From positions 372,001 through 436,000 of the forward strand of contig CAWIWF010000006.1 of the NCBI GenBank assembly GCA_963839815.1: 64,000 nucleotides of DNA. Direction: 5' to 3'. The stretch is from JACVRM01 sp963839815. GTDB taxonomy: Bacteria; Actinomycetota; Thermoleophilia; Gaiellales; Gaiellaceae. The position numbers and the translations under genes were made by a program. Positions 50,177 through 57,948 of the stretch are shown here, piece after piece. A model generated the notes under the pieces. It was not told the origin of the DNA. It made no database searches and was given only the letters and a program-made list of their open reading frames with translations. The number at the start of each line of letters is the position of its first letter. Positions within the stretch are counted from its first letter, which is position 1.

Positions 50177-50780
50177 CGGAGCCGCCGAGCCGCGCTCGCA
50201 GCCGCCGCCCGTAGGGGGCGAGCCGGCGCCGCAGGAGCCAGGCGGCCACCGCCACCGCGCCCAGCGGGATCAGCGCGTAGAGGCCGATCAGCTCGACCAG
50301 CTCGAGTGCGGCGGCGCCCGCGAGGTAGGCGGTCAGTCCCCACGCGAGCGCGAAGAAGACGGCGGCGACGGTGTGCCAGACCGCGAAGGCGAGGGCGCGC
50401 ATGCGGACGATGCCCGCGGCGAGCGTGATCACCACCTTCACGCCGGGCAGGAAGCGCGCCACGATCAGCGCCTTGGCGCCGTGGCTGTCGAAGAAGCGCT
50501 CTGCCAGTGCCAGCGGACGCTCGACGCGCTCGGCCAGCAGGGGACGGTCGAGCAGTCGCCGCCCGCCCGTCCGGCCGATGACGTAGCCGAGCGCGCCGCC
50601 GGCCAGCCCGGCGGCCGCAGCGACGACGAGCACCTGCCACAGCACCAGCCGCCCGTCGGCGGCCAGGACGGCCGCCACCGTCAGCGCGGTCTTGCCGGGC
50701 GGCCCAGGCACGCCGGCCGCCTGCAGCGCCATCACCCCGAAGAGGATGACCAGCCCGTACTGGTCGATCAGGTCGGCCAC
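50118..50780 (-). CDS. DedA-family membrane protein
   Basis: 220 residues with about five hydrophobic spans. Family features: GYVIGRTGGRRLL, FFDSHGAKALIVARFLPGVKVVITLAAGIVRM (the conserved re-entrant-loop region with Arg and Gly), and AFAVWHTVAAVFFAL. DedA/VTT proteins move or flip polyprenyl phosphates and related lipids and support proton homeostasis; the specific role here is unknown. GTG start 6 nt after TAGACG. The 3' end overlaps the gene on the other strand by 59 bp. Confidence 0.88.
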   Translation of the reverse strand: MADLIDQYGLVILFGVMALQAAGVPGPPGKTALTVAAVLAADGRLVLWQVLVVAAAAGLAGGALGYVIGRTGGRRLLDRPLLAERVERPLALAERFFDSHGAKALIVARFLPGVKVVITLAAGIVRMRALAFAVWHTVAAVFFALAWGLTAYLAGAAALELVELIGLYALIPLGAVAVAAWLLRRRLAPYGRRLRARLGGSASPATGAAPAAASDRVPPG

Positions 50781-50786
50781 GGAGGG

Positions 50787-50792
50787 CGTCTA
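50787..50792 (-). promoter_or_regulatory. -10 element TAGACG for the DedA gene
   Basis: Minus-strand TAGACG, six bases, then GTG at 50780. The last base is not T. Confidence 0.4.
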
Positions 50793-50839
50793 CCCGCGGG
50801 CCCCGGGGGCGAATCGCTACCTGGGGCGTTCGCACGCGG

Positions 50840-50845
50840 CAGACT
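50840..50845 (+). promoter_or_regulatory. -10 element CAGACT
   Basis: CAGACT, six bases, then GTG at 50852. Divergent from the DedA promoter, about 50 bp away. Confidence 0.45.
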
Positions 50846-50851
50846 GCCCGG

Positions 50852-51547
50852 GTGCGCGTCCTCGCACTCACCCACGGCGTGTACTTCGGCAGCGGCCTCT
50901 TCGCCGACGTCGTCCGGGAGCGGGGCTTCGAGCTGGTGGAGTGGGAGGCGTCGCTCGGTCCGCCGCCGGACGTTGAGTACGGCGCGGTCATGACCTTCGG
51001 CGGCCGCACCCATCCGGACGAAGATGGGGACAAAGCGTGGCTCGCCGACGAGCTCGGCCTGCTCGACCGCGCGCTGCAGGCCGGGACGCCCCTGCTCGGC
51101 ATCTGTCTCGGCGCCCAGCTCGTCGCCAGGGCGGCAGGCGGTGGCGTCTTCGCGATCGACGAGCCCGAGCGTGGCTGGACGGACGTCGAGCTGACCTCGG
51201 CGGGGGTCGAGGATCCGCTCTTTCGGGGCTGGCCGGAGCGCTTCCGCGCATTCGAGTCGCACGCGTACTCCTGGCAGGCGCCGCCCCACGCGGTCGAGCT
51301 TGCGCGCAACCGCTTCAGCCAGGCCTACCGCGTCGGGGAGCACGCGTGGGCGGTGCAGTTCCACCCGGAGGTGAGCGCCCAGCAGGTGGAGGACTTCCTG
51401 CTTCGCCGCGCGGACGAGCTGGGCGACCCGGCGGCCGAGCGGGCGGAGACGCTCCGGCAGATCGACGTCTGGAACGCGCTCGGCCGCAGCTTCTGCGACG
51501 CGTTTCTGGCGCAGGCAGTCGAGCTCGAGCAGCCGCTCAGGGCCTGA
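50852..51547 (+). CDS. Class I glutamine amidotransferase domain protein
   Basis: 231 residues, stand-alone GATase1 fold. Nucleophile Cys in LLGICLGAQLVARA (about residue 85), catalytic His-x-Glu in QFHPEVS (about 170), and ESHAYSW before it. It resembles GMP-synthase-like or gamma-glutamyl hydrolase-like actinobacterial proteins. No synthase domain is attached and the ammonia acceptor is unknown. It precedes a formate/nitrite-type channel in the same orientation by 5 bp, so the two may be cotranscribed. Confidence 0.85.
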   Translation: MRVLALTHGVYFGSGLFADVVRERGFELVEWEASLGPPPDVEYGAVMTFGGRTHPDEDGDKAWLADELGLLDRALQAGTPLLGICLGAQLVARAAGGGVFAIDEPERGWTDVELTSAGVEDPLFRGWPERFRAFESHAYSWQAPPHAVELARNRFSQAYRVGEHAWAVQFHPEVSAQQVEDFLLRRADELGDPAAERAETLRQIDVWNALGRSFCDAFLAQAVELEQPLRA

Positions 51548-51552
51548 GCCAC

Positions 51553-52332
51553 GTGCCTGCCGAGCCCGACGAGATCTACCGGCGAACCCAGGAGGAGGGC
51601 CGGCGCCGGCTTTCGCGCTCGCCGCTCGAGCTGGCCGCCACCTCGCTCGTCGCCGGCTTCGACGTCATCTTCGGCATCGTCGCGCTGGGGGTCACGCATG
51701 CGCTGGTGGCGGAGCGCTTCGGCGACGGGCTCGGCGAGCTGCTCGGCGCGATCGCCTTCGGGACCGCGTTCGTCTTCATCGTCGTCGGCCGCTCGGAGCT
51801 CTTCACCGAGAACTTCCTGCTGCCGATCGCGGGGCTCGACCAGCGCAGCCGCCGCTCCTGGCTGAGCCTTGCGCAGCTCTGGTCGCTGAGCCCGGTGTTC
51901 AACGTGCTCGGCGGCGTGCTGCTCGCGCTCATCGTCACCACCGGCGGTGTGCTGCCGGAGGGGACATCTGACGTGCTGGCGGCGGTCGCGGAGGAGCAGG
52001 ACTCGAAGGGTGTGCTCGCCGCCTTCATGAGCGCCGTCGTCGCCGGGGCGCTGATCACGCTCATGACCTGGCTGATCGAGGCCTACGAGTCGATCGGCGT
52101 CCGCATCGTCTGCGCGTGGATCGTCGGGGCGCTGCTCGCGCTCGTGGCGCTGAACCATGTCGTCGTCGTCACGCTCGAGCTCTTCATCGGCATTCGCTTC
52201 GACGCCGATGTCGGCTGGGACGATGTCTTCGGCAACCTCGGCGTGGCGGCGGTCGGCAACCTGGTCGGCGGGGTCGTGTTCGTGTCGCTGACGCGCTTCG
52301 GGCAGGCGCGTGGGGCGCGCGAACGGCGCTGA
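51553..52332 (+). CDS. Formate/nitrite transporter (FNT) family channel
   Basis: 259 residues with about six hydrophobic segments. The FNT signature region is ELAATSLVAGFDVIFGIVALGVTHALV and VVGRSELFTENFLLPIAGL. LEAYESIGVRIVCAWIVGALLALVALNHVVVVTLE and GNLVGGVVFVSLTRFG are typical. Pentameric channels of this family pass small monovalent anions such as formate, nitrite or hydrosulfide. GTG 51553 gives a short cytosolic N-tail. Confidence 0.88.
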   Translation: MPAEPDEIYRRTQEEGRRRLSRSPLELAATSLVAGFDVIFGIVALGVTHALVAERFGDGLGELLGAIAFGTAFVFIVVGRSELFTENFLLPIAGLDQRSRRSWLSLAQLWSLSPVFNVLGGVLLALIVTTGGVLPEGTSDVLAAVAEEQDSKGVLAAFMSAVVAGALITLMTWLIEAYESIGVRIVCAWIVGALLALVALNHVVVVTLELFIGIRFDADVGWDDVFGNLGVAAVGNLVGGVVFVSLTRFGQARGARERR

Positions 52333-52335
52333 GCC

Positions 52336-53487
52336 TCAGGCGGCGGAGCCCCGGGTCTCGAGCCTGAGCACCGAGCCGGTGATCGCCGCCAGCGTCGCCG
52401 CGCACAGGCCGGCTGCAGCCAGGTAGGCGGTGGTGTCGCTCGTTGCGTGTGCGAGCGCGCCCCCTGCCGCCGGCCCGACCAGGTTGCCGACGGCCCAGGC
52501 GGCATTCATCACGCCGAACGCGAGCGCCTGCGCGACGCCGACCTGATCGGCCCCGTCCGAGACGATTGCGAGGCCGGGCGTGAAGAGCGCCCCGAAGGCG
52601 AGGCCTGCCGCCACTACGAGGCCAGCGACCGCGACGGACGAGCCGGCGAACGCGAGGGCGATGGAGACCGCCACGGAGCCGACAAGGGCGATCCGCACCG
52701 GCAACAGGCGGCCGCGCCGGTCGGCGAAGCGGCCGAGGAGCGGGTTCATCGCGCCTTCGAGCGCAGCAGTGACGAGCCAGAGCGCGCCGATCGCGAGCGC
52801 GCTCCAGCCGAGGGCGTCGAGCTCGAGTGGCACGAGCACGGCGACCGTTCCGAAGAGGAGCGAGGGCAAGGTGATCAGCCACAGGCCGCCGACGAGCTGG
52901 GGTCGGCGGAGCACCCGTGCGATCGTGCGCACGCCGGTGTCCATGGGCGCAGGGCCGGGCATCCGCGTGGCGACGGCCGCAAGCGCGAACGCGACGAGGG
53001 CGACGGCGGAGAAGGCGATCGCCTCGCCGGTGAGGGCGGCTCCGGCGCCGAGCACCGGTCCGAGCATGGCGCCGGCGATCGCGACGCCCATGGCCGTGCC
53101 GATCATCTCCGCCCGGCGCTCCCGCGGCGCCATGGCGACGAGCCAGGCGAGCGCGCCCGCCCAGGAGAGCGCGCTGCCGACACCCTGGACGAAGCGGGCG
53201 GCGCCGAGGATCCAGGCGCCGTCGGCGACGCCGAAGACGACGCTGGCCAGGGCCGTCGTGACCAGCCCGATGACAGCAGCGGTGCGAGCGCCGAGCCGCG
53301 CCGCGGCGATGCCGCCGGGCAGCCCGCCCACGAGCGCACCGCCGGCATAGGCTGCGACGAGGGCGCCTGCCCCGGTCTTCGAGAGCCCGTACTCGTCGAC
53401 ATAGCCCGGCAGCAGCGGCGTCAGCGCCGCGTACAGGATCGTGTCGACCATGACGACCGCGGACGCGACGACGAGCAGCCTGCGCAC
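52336..53487 (-). CDS. Major facilitator superfamily transporter
   Basis: 383 residues, 12 hydrophobic spans. LLVVASAVVMVDTILYAALTPLLPGYVDEYGLSKTGAG opens the first bundle and GGLPGGIAAARLGARTAAVIGL carries the A-motif-like loop between spans 2 and 3. MNPLLGRFADRRGRLLPVRIAL is the matching loop of the second half. Cargo unknown; multidrug efflux is the usual guess for this length. GTG start 6 nt after TAGGTT. Confidence 0.88.
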   Translation of the reverse strand: MRRLLVVASAVVMVDTILYAALTPLLPGYVDEYGLSKTGAGALVAAYAGGALVGGLPGGIAAARLGARTAAVIGLVTTALASVVFGVADGAWILGAARFVQGVGSALSWAGALAWLVAMAPRERRAEMIGTAMGVAIAGAMLGPVLGAGAALTGEAIAFSAVALVAFALAAVATRMPGPAPMDTGVRTIARVLRRPQLVGGLWLITLPSLLFGTVAVLVPLELDALGWSALAIGALWLVTAALEGAMNPLLGRFADRRGRLLPVRIALVGSVAVSIALAFAGSSVAVAGLVVAAGLAFGALFTPGLAIVSDGADQVGVAQALAFGVMNAAWAVGNLVGPAAGGALAHATSDTTAYLAAAGLCAATLAAITGSVLRLETRGSAA

Positions 53488-53493
53488 GCCGCC

Positions 53494-53499
53494 AACCTA
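53494..53499 (-). promoter_or_regulatory. -10 element TAGGTT for the MFS gene
   Basis: Minus-strand TAGGTT, six bases (GGCGGC), then GTG at 53487. Confidence 0.55.
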
Positions 53500-53562
53500 G
53501 TCGCCGCCGGCAACCGCCTCGCCGGGGGAACGGATCCGCACGCCGGCGCGGGCTCCTTTCAT

Positions 53563-53577
53563 GGACTGTCCGTGTAG
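53563..53577. repeat. Degenerate REP-like palindrome, single copy
   Basis: CATGGAC-T-GTCCGTG, two changes from the CAGGGACTGTCCCTG palindromes beside the RAYT gene. Located between two genes that share the minus strand. Confidence 0.4.
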
Positions 53578-53650
53578 ACGAGGCGTTCGGTCGCTCACGG
53601 CAGCCGTGCGCGGGGCGGCTCGTTGCGTCGGCGAGACGCGGGCGACCCGG

Positions 53651-54169
53651 CTACTGCGAGGCTCGTTCCTTCTCCTCGCCGCCCGGGAGGGCGGCGCGCC
53701 TGGCCGGCTCGTCGACGAGGTTGAGCACGCGCATGCCGTGGACGAAGACCACCGAGCCGCCCAGCCAGCCGCCGACCGTGAGCACGACGAACGCTGCCGC
53801 GGTGAGGACGAGGCCGGCCCCGTTCACCTCGCCGTCGGCGTAGCCGCCGTGGCCGACCCCGACGGCGAGGAGGAACAGCGCCGTCGCGCTCAGCATCGCG
53901 AGCATGTGGGAGGTTGCGGTCCGCCAGAGCGGCGTCCCGCGGGAGATCTCGAGCCAGTCCGCGAAGCCCGACACGGCCGTCGGAACGCTGAGCACGAGCC
54001 CGACCACGAGCGTCAGCCACCAGCCGGTGGCCGTGTTTCGCTCGGAGACGCCGAGCGTGCTGAGGACGGCGAGGATCAGCGCGACCGTGTAGGTGCCGAT
54101 CGTCGCGTCGGTGAGCGGCGGGTGCAGAGGGTGGCCGGGAAATCCCCTCAGCAGGAAGCTCGGCTTCAT
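53651..54169 (-). CDS. DUF2231-family membrane protein
   Basis: 172 residues with four predicted spans. GFPGHPLHPPLTDATIGTYTVALILAVL carries the conserved HP-x-HP-x-L motif of DUF2231. The pattern continues in SGFADWLEI and SHMLAMLSATALFLL. Histidines near the membrane hint at redox or haem chemistry, but no role is established. It is divergent from the M23 gene. Confidence 0.78.
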   Translation of the reverse strand: MKPSFLLRGFPGHPLHPPLTDATIGTYTVALILAVLSTLGVSERNTATGWWLTLVVGLVLSVPTAVSGFADWLEISRGTPLWRTATSHMLAMLSATALFLLAVGVGHGGYADGEVNGAGLVLTAAAFVVLTVGGWLGGSVVFVHGMRVLNLVDEPARRAALPGGEEKERASQ

Positions 54170-54249
54170 CGTCGGTCTCCTCTCTGTCGCTCGCCGCGTG
54201 TCGCGTGGAGTCTCTCACGAACCGGGGCGACGTCGTCCCCGGCGCCCGT

Positions 54250-54322
54250 CCCTCGATCGAGGGAGGGTCGCTCCGCCGGACCTGACGCCGGTCCTCCCTC
54301 GGACGAGGGTCGCTCGATCGAG
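54250..54322. promoter_or_regulatory. Two CTCGATCGAG palindromes between divergent genes
   Basis: CCCTCGATCGAGGG (54250-54263) is a perfect 14-bp palindrome. CTCGATCGAG recurs at 54313-54322, 61 bp further on and 28 bp before the start of the M23 gene. Paired operators for a dimeric regulator would look like this. Confidence 0.35.
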
Positions 54323-54349
54323 GAGGGCGGCCGATCCTCGGCACGTCCC

Positions 54350-55234
54350 ATGCAACTCCGCCTCCTCGCCCTCGCGGGCGCGGCGCTCGCGACTGGAGCG
54401 CTCGCGGCCGCTGTTCCCGCCGCTCCGCAGCCCACCGCCGGCCTCAGCCGCGATCCCCAGGTGGCCGCGCTCCAGGTCGGGCTGCGCGCGACCGGCATCT
54501 ATGCCGGCGCCGTCGACGGCCTGCGCACCCGGGCGACGGTCGGTGCAGTCAGGGTCCTGCAGAGCCGGGCCGGCATCCCGGTGGACGGCGTGGTCGGCCC
54601 TCGCACGCGCCGCGCTCTCGGCCGCTTCGGCAGGCCGCAGCTGGGCAGCCGAACGGTCGGGGTCGGCAGCGTCGGCTGGGACGCAGCGGCCGTGCAGTTC
54701 ATGCTGGCGTGGCATGGCTTCCCCTCCGGGGAGATCGACGGCGCCTTCGGGCCGCGGACCGGGCGTGCCCTCGCCAAGTTCGAGCGCTGGGCACGCCTGC
54801 GCCCCGACGGCGTCGTCGGCTCCGACGATCTCGCCGCCCTGCGCGCCGCTCCGCCTCGGAGCCCGATCACGTTGCGGGCTCCGGTCGCCGTCGCGCCGTC
54901 GGACTGGTTCGGTGCACGCGGCTCGCGCTTCCACACCGGGCTCGACTACCCGGCCGCGCACGGGACAGCCGTGACAGCGGCGGGCGGCGGCGTCGTCACG
55001 TGGGCCGGGCCCCTCGCCGGCGGCTGGGGGAACGCGGTGGTGATCGCCCACGGCTCCGGCGTCCGCACCCTCTACGCACACCTCTCCGCCGTGCACGCCT
55101 CGGCGGGTCGCCGGGTCGCCGCAGGGACCGTGATCGGCCTCGTCGGCGCCACCGGTCACGCGACCGGCCCGCATCTCCACTTCGAAGTGCTGCTGCGCGG
55201 CGCGGCGGTCGATCCGCTGAGCGCGATCCGCTAG
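54350..55234 (+). CDS. Secreted peptidoglycan-binding M23 metallopeptidase
   Basis: 294 residues. Signal peptide (QLRLLALAGAALATGALAAAVPAA). Two PG_binding_1-like repeats follow (DPQVAALQVGLRATGIYAGAVDGLRTRATVGAVRVLQ and DAAAVQFMLAWHGFPSGEIDGAFGPRTGRAL). The M23 domain is at about 180-290: SRFHTGLDYPAAHGTAV (His and Asp ligands), LYAHLSAVHA, and GPHLHFEVLLRG (HxH). Predicted cell-wall endopeptidase. It differs from the M23 protein at 24112, which lacks binding repeats. Confidence 0.9.
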   Translation: MQLRLLALAGAALATGALAAAVPAAPQPTAGLSRDPQVAALQVGLRATGIYAGAVDGLRTRATVGAVRVLQSRAGIPVDGVVGPRTRRALGRFGRPQLGSRTVGVGSVGWDAAAVQFMLAWHGFPSGEIDGAFGPRTGRALAKFERWARLRPDGVVGSDDLAALRAAPPRSPITLRAPVAVAPSDWFGARGSRFHTGLDYPAAHGTAVTAAGGGVVTWAGPLAGGWGNAVVIAHGSGVRTLYAHLSAVHASAGRRVAAGTVIGLVGATGHATGPHLHFEVLLRGAAVDPLSAIR

Positions 55235-55237
55235 GCG

Positions 55238-56479
55238 TCAGGCCGCGACGGCCTCGGGCGGCAGCACGAGCGTGAAGCGCGCGCCCGGACTGGCGTGCTC
55301 GTAGACGAGATCGCCGCCGAGCGCGAGTGCGTACGAGCGCGCGATCGCCAGTCCGAGCCCGGCGCCGCCGGCTGCCTGCGGCTTCGTCCGCGAGCGCGAG
55401 AAGCGATCGAACAGTCGGTCCACGAGCTCCTCCTCCACACCCTCGCCACGGTCCTCGACGATGAGGCGCACGGTGGGGTGGAGCTCGGCCCATACCTGCA
55501 CAGGAGGCTTGCCGTAGCGCAGCGCGTTCGTCAGCAGGTTCGCGAGCACGCGCTCGACGGCCTCCGGGTCGGTGCGGAGCTCCAGCTCCGGCGGCACCCC
55601 GATCGTGATCTCGCCCACCCGGTCCGGCGCGATCTGCGGCAGTAGCGTCTCGACGCGCTCCCGCGGGCGGAAGCGCTCGGGCTTCGGCACCATCGCGCCC
55701 GCCTCGATCCGCGACAGGTCGAGCAGGCTCTGCGTGAGCGCCGACAGCCGCGTCGTCTGCTCGAAGAGCGTGCGGCGGAGCTCGAGCAGCTGCTCGTGCG
55801 CGAGCTCGTCGCCGCGCAGGTGTAGCGTCGAGGCGATGCCGTGGACGACGGCGATCGGTGTGCGGAGCTCGTGCGACGCGATGCCGACGAAGTCGCTTTT
55901 GGCGGTGTCGAGCTGCCGGAGCTCGGCGAGCGCCTCCTGGAGCTCGGCATAGTCGGCGGCCTTCTCGACGAAGACCGCAGCCACCCAGCCCAGTGTCGAG
56001 AGCAGGCGCAGGTCCTCGGGGGCCAGCTCGAACTCGGCGTCGCCGTGCCGGCGGTCGGCGACCAGGAAGCCCGCGCAGCGATCCTCGATCGTGAGCGGGA
56101 CCGCGACGATCGAGCGGATGCGGAAGCGCTCGGCGATCGTCGTCGGCATGGCGGGCTCGGCTCGCACGTCGGGGACGAAGACGGCCTCGCGCTCGGCGAG
56201 CGCTCGCTCCAGGAACGGGAAGCGGTCGAGGTCGAGCCACTGGTCGCCCGGCCAGTCGAGCCCCTGCTGGACGATGGCGTGGATCGTGCGCGCCCTCGAG
56301 TCGAACCGGACCAGCAGCGCGCGCTCGAAGCCAAAGCCGGTCCGGACGGCGGTGCAGATGCGCTCGACGATGTCCGCGACCGCGTACGGGCCCGAGGCGA
56401 CCACACGGGCGAGCTCGGAGAAGGCGCGCAGGTCAGCCGGCAGCCCGTCCCTGGACAACCCGTGTGCGCTCACTGACAT
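55238..56479 (-). CDS. Cytosolic GAF-domain sensor histidine kinase
   Basis: 413 residues, no membrane spans. A GAF domain (about 30-185: RICTAVRTGFGFERALLVRFD, VAVPLTIEDRCAGFLVADRR) precedes HisKA with phospho-His in DFVGIASHELRTPIAVVHGI (about 203) and an ATPase domain: N box VLANLLTNALRYG, G1 VEDRGEGV, G2 AGGAGLGLAIARSYA. A soluble kinase sensing a small ligand or redox state. No response regulator lies next to it. ATG 56479 is preceded by GGAGGA, just after a hairpin. Confidence 0.92.
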   Translation of the reverse strand: MSVSAHGLSRDGLPADLRAFSELARVVASGPYAVADIVERICTAVRTGFGFERALLVRFDSRARTIHAIVQQGLDWPGDQWLDLDRFPFLERALAEREAVFVPDVRAEPAMPTTIAERFRIRSIVAVPLTIEDRCAGFLVADRRHGDAEFELAPEDLRLLSTLGWVAAVFVEKAADYAELQEALAELRQLDTAKSDFVGIASHELRTPIAVVHGIASTLHLRGDELAHEQLLELRRTLFEQTTRLSALTQSLLDLSRIEAGAMVPKPERFRPRERVETLLPQIAPDRVGEITIGVPPELELRTDPEAVERVLANLLTNALRYGKPPVQVWAELHPTVRLIVEDRGEGVEEELVDRLFDRFSRSRTKPQAAGGAGLGLAIARSYALALGGDLVYEHASPGARFTLVLPPEAVAA

Positions 56480-56488
56480 GCCGGTCCT

Positions 56489-56514
56489 CCGCCCTTCCTC
56501 GTCAGGAAGGGCGG
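56489..56514 (-). promoter_or_regulatory. Hairpin A before the GAF kinase start
   Basis: CCGCCCTTCCT, loop of four, AGGAAGGGCGG: an 11-bp perfect stem ending 9 nt before ATG 56479, directly beside the Shine-Dalgarno. It shares bases 56508-56514 with hairpin B. Confidence 0.55.
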
Positions 56515-56535
56515 GACGCTGGGGCGTCCCGCCCT
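56508..56535 (-). terminator. Hairpin B: 12-bp stem after the DUF6458 gene
   Basis: AGGGCGGGACGC, loop TGGG, GCGTCCCGCCCT. Lies 16-43 bp past the stop of the minus-strand gene at 56552. No T-tract. Cannot form together with hairpin A. Confidence 0.55.
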
Positions 56536-56551
56536 CTGTGCTCGGAAACGT

Positions 56552-56788
56552 CTAGTAGGGCGGGCCGGCGGGCGGGCCCTCTTCCACGTACGTCGTGCGG
56601 CGCCGGCCGATCGCGCCCGGGCCGCCCCACGACGACCAGAAGATCATCGAGAGGACGAGGCCGAGAGCGCCGACGACGAGCACGATCCACCCGACGGTCT
56701 GGACGTCGAGGCCCGAGACCTCGGCGTCGACCGCGAACGCAAGGATCGCGCCGACGGCGATCAGGAAGATGCTGACTCCGATTCCCAT
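56552..56788 (-). CDS. Small DUF6458-type membrane protein
   Basis: 78 residues. Two hydrophobic spans (GIGVSIFLIAVGAILAFAV and VGWIVLVVGALGLVLSMIFW) separated by DAEVSGLDVQT, then a basic tail RRRTTYVEEGPP. The sequence pattern and size fit DUF6458. ATG at 56788 with a very strong AAGGAGGA Shine-Dalgarno. Function unknown. Confidence 0.75.
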   Translation of the reverse strand: MGIGVSIFLIAVGAILAFAVDAEVSGLDVQTVGWIVLVVGALGLVLSMIFWSSWGGPGAIGRRRTTYVEEGPPAGPPY

Positions 56789-56922
56789 CTGTTCCTCCTT
56801 CAGTGCCCCGTCGCCGAGGCGCTCAGGACAGGCGTGGTTGAGAGCACGGATGTGCCTGGAAGGCGGTGTTCCCTTCTGCCGGTGCCTCCCAAACCCTGCA
56901 GCGCGGGTGGTTTGCATCCCGC

Positions 56923-56928
56923 TAGGCT
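56923..56928 (+). promoter_or_regulatory. -10 element TAGGCT for the oxidase cluster
   Basis: TAGGCT, nine bases, then GTG at 56938. It drives ctaC and the genes coupled to it. Confidence 0.5.
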
Positions 56929-56937
56929 GCGCAGCCG

Positions 56938-57948
56938 GTGCGCAGGGGAGCCGCAGTCCGTGTCGTCGTGATTTCCCTTCTCGTCGCGGCGGCGGTCACC
57001 GCCGTCGCGATCCTCGTCCCCTGGCTGCCCGACCAGGCGTCGGAGGAGGGGGAGCGCATCGACTTCATCTTCTGGCTGGTCACCGCGATCTGCATCGGTG
57101 TCTTCGCGATCGTCGCCGGCATCAGCATCTACGCGGGCCTGAAGTTCCGGGTCCGGCCGGACGACGACACCGACGGGCCGCCGGTGCACGGGCACACGGG
57201 GCTCGAGATCGCGTGGACGGCCGTGCCGTTCGTGCTCGTGACGGTGATCGGCATCGCGAGCGCGATCGTGCTCGCGCAGAACGACAAGGTGCCCGCCGAC
57301 CGGCTGCGGGTGAACGTGCTCGCGCAGCAGTTCACGTGGTCGTTCACGTATCCCGAGAACGGCGACCTCGCCTCCACGACGCTCCGGCTGCCCGTCGACC
57401 GCACGGTGCAGCTGGTGATGACCTCCAACGACGTCATCCACTCGTTCTTCGTGCCGGAGTTCCGCCAGAAGATGGACGTGCTCCCCGGCGAGGAGACGAA
57501 GCTCGTCATCACGCCGAACAAGACCGGCCGCTACACGATCCAGTGCGCCGAGCTCTGCGGCCTCGGCCACGCGGCCATGCTCCAGGTCGTCGAGGTGCTG
57601 CCCGCCGCGGAGTGGGAAGCGTGGGCGCGGGGGGTGGAGGAGGACATGGAGGGCGAGCCGGAGCAGGCGGGCCTGGCCGTGTTCAACGAGCAGGGCTGCG
57701 GCGGCTGCCACGCCTTCGCGGCGGCGGGTAGCTCGGGGGAGACCGGTCCGGCCCTCGATAACCTGGCGCCGTCCGCCCAGCAGGCGGGCGTGCCGCTCGA
57801 GGACTACGTCAGGGAGTCGATCGTGAATCCAGGTGCGACCGTGAAGTCGGGCTACCCCAACGTGATGCCGCCGTTCGACCAGCTCCCGGGCGAGCAGCTC
57901 GACGCGCTCGTGGGCTTCGTCGTGGGCGGGCAGGAGGGCCGCGGGTGA
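56938..57948 (+). CDS. ctaC: Cytochrome c oxidase subunit II with fused cytochrome c domain
   Basis: 336 residues. Two membrane spans (VVVISLLVAAAVTAVAILV and FIFWLVTAICIGVFAIVAG) and an extracellular cupredoxin. The CuA centre is complete: His about 168 in NDVIHSFFVPEF, then Cys 203, Cys 207, His 211 and Met 214 in CAELCGLGHAAM. A C-terminal cytochrome c domain has CGGCH (about 254-258) and distal Met in NVMPPF, so this is a caa3-type enzyme. No signal peptidase II lipobox is evident. Stop overlaps the ctaD GTG. Confidence 0.95.
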   Translation: MRRGAAVRVVVISLLVAAAVTAVAILVPWLPDQASEEGERIDFIFWLVTAICIGVFAIVAGISIYAGLKFRVRPDDDTDGPPVHGHTGLEIAWTAVPFVLVTVIGIASAIVLAQNDKVPADRLRVNVLAQQFTWSFTYPENGDLASTTLRLPVDRTVQLVMTSNDVIHSFFVPEFRQKMDVLPGEETKLVITPNKTGRYTIQCAELCGLGHAAMLQVVEVLPAAEWEAWARGVEEDMEGEPEQAGLAVFNEQGCGGCHAFAAAGSSGETGPALDNLAPSAQQAGVPLEDYVRESIVNPGATVKSGYPNVMPPFDQLPGEQLDALVGFVVGGQEGRG

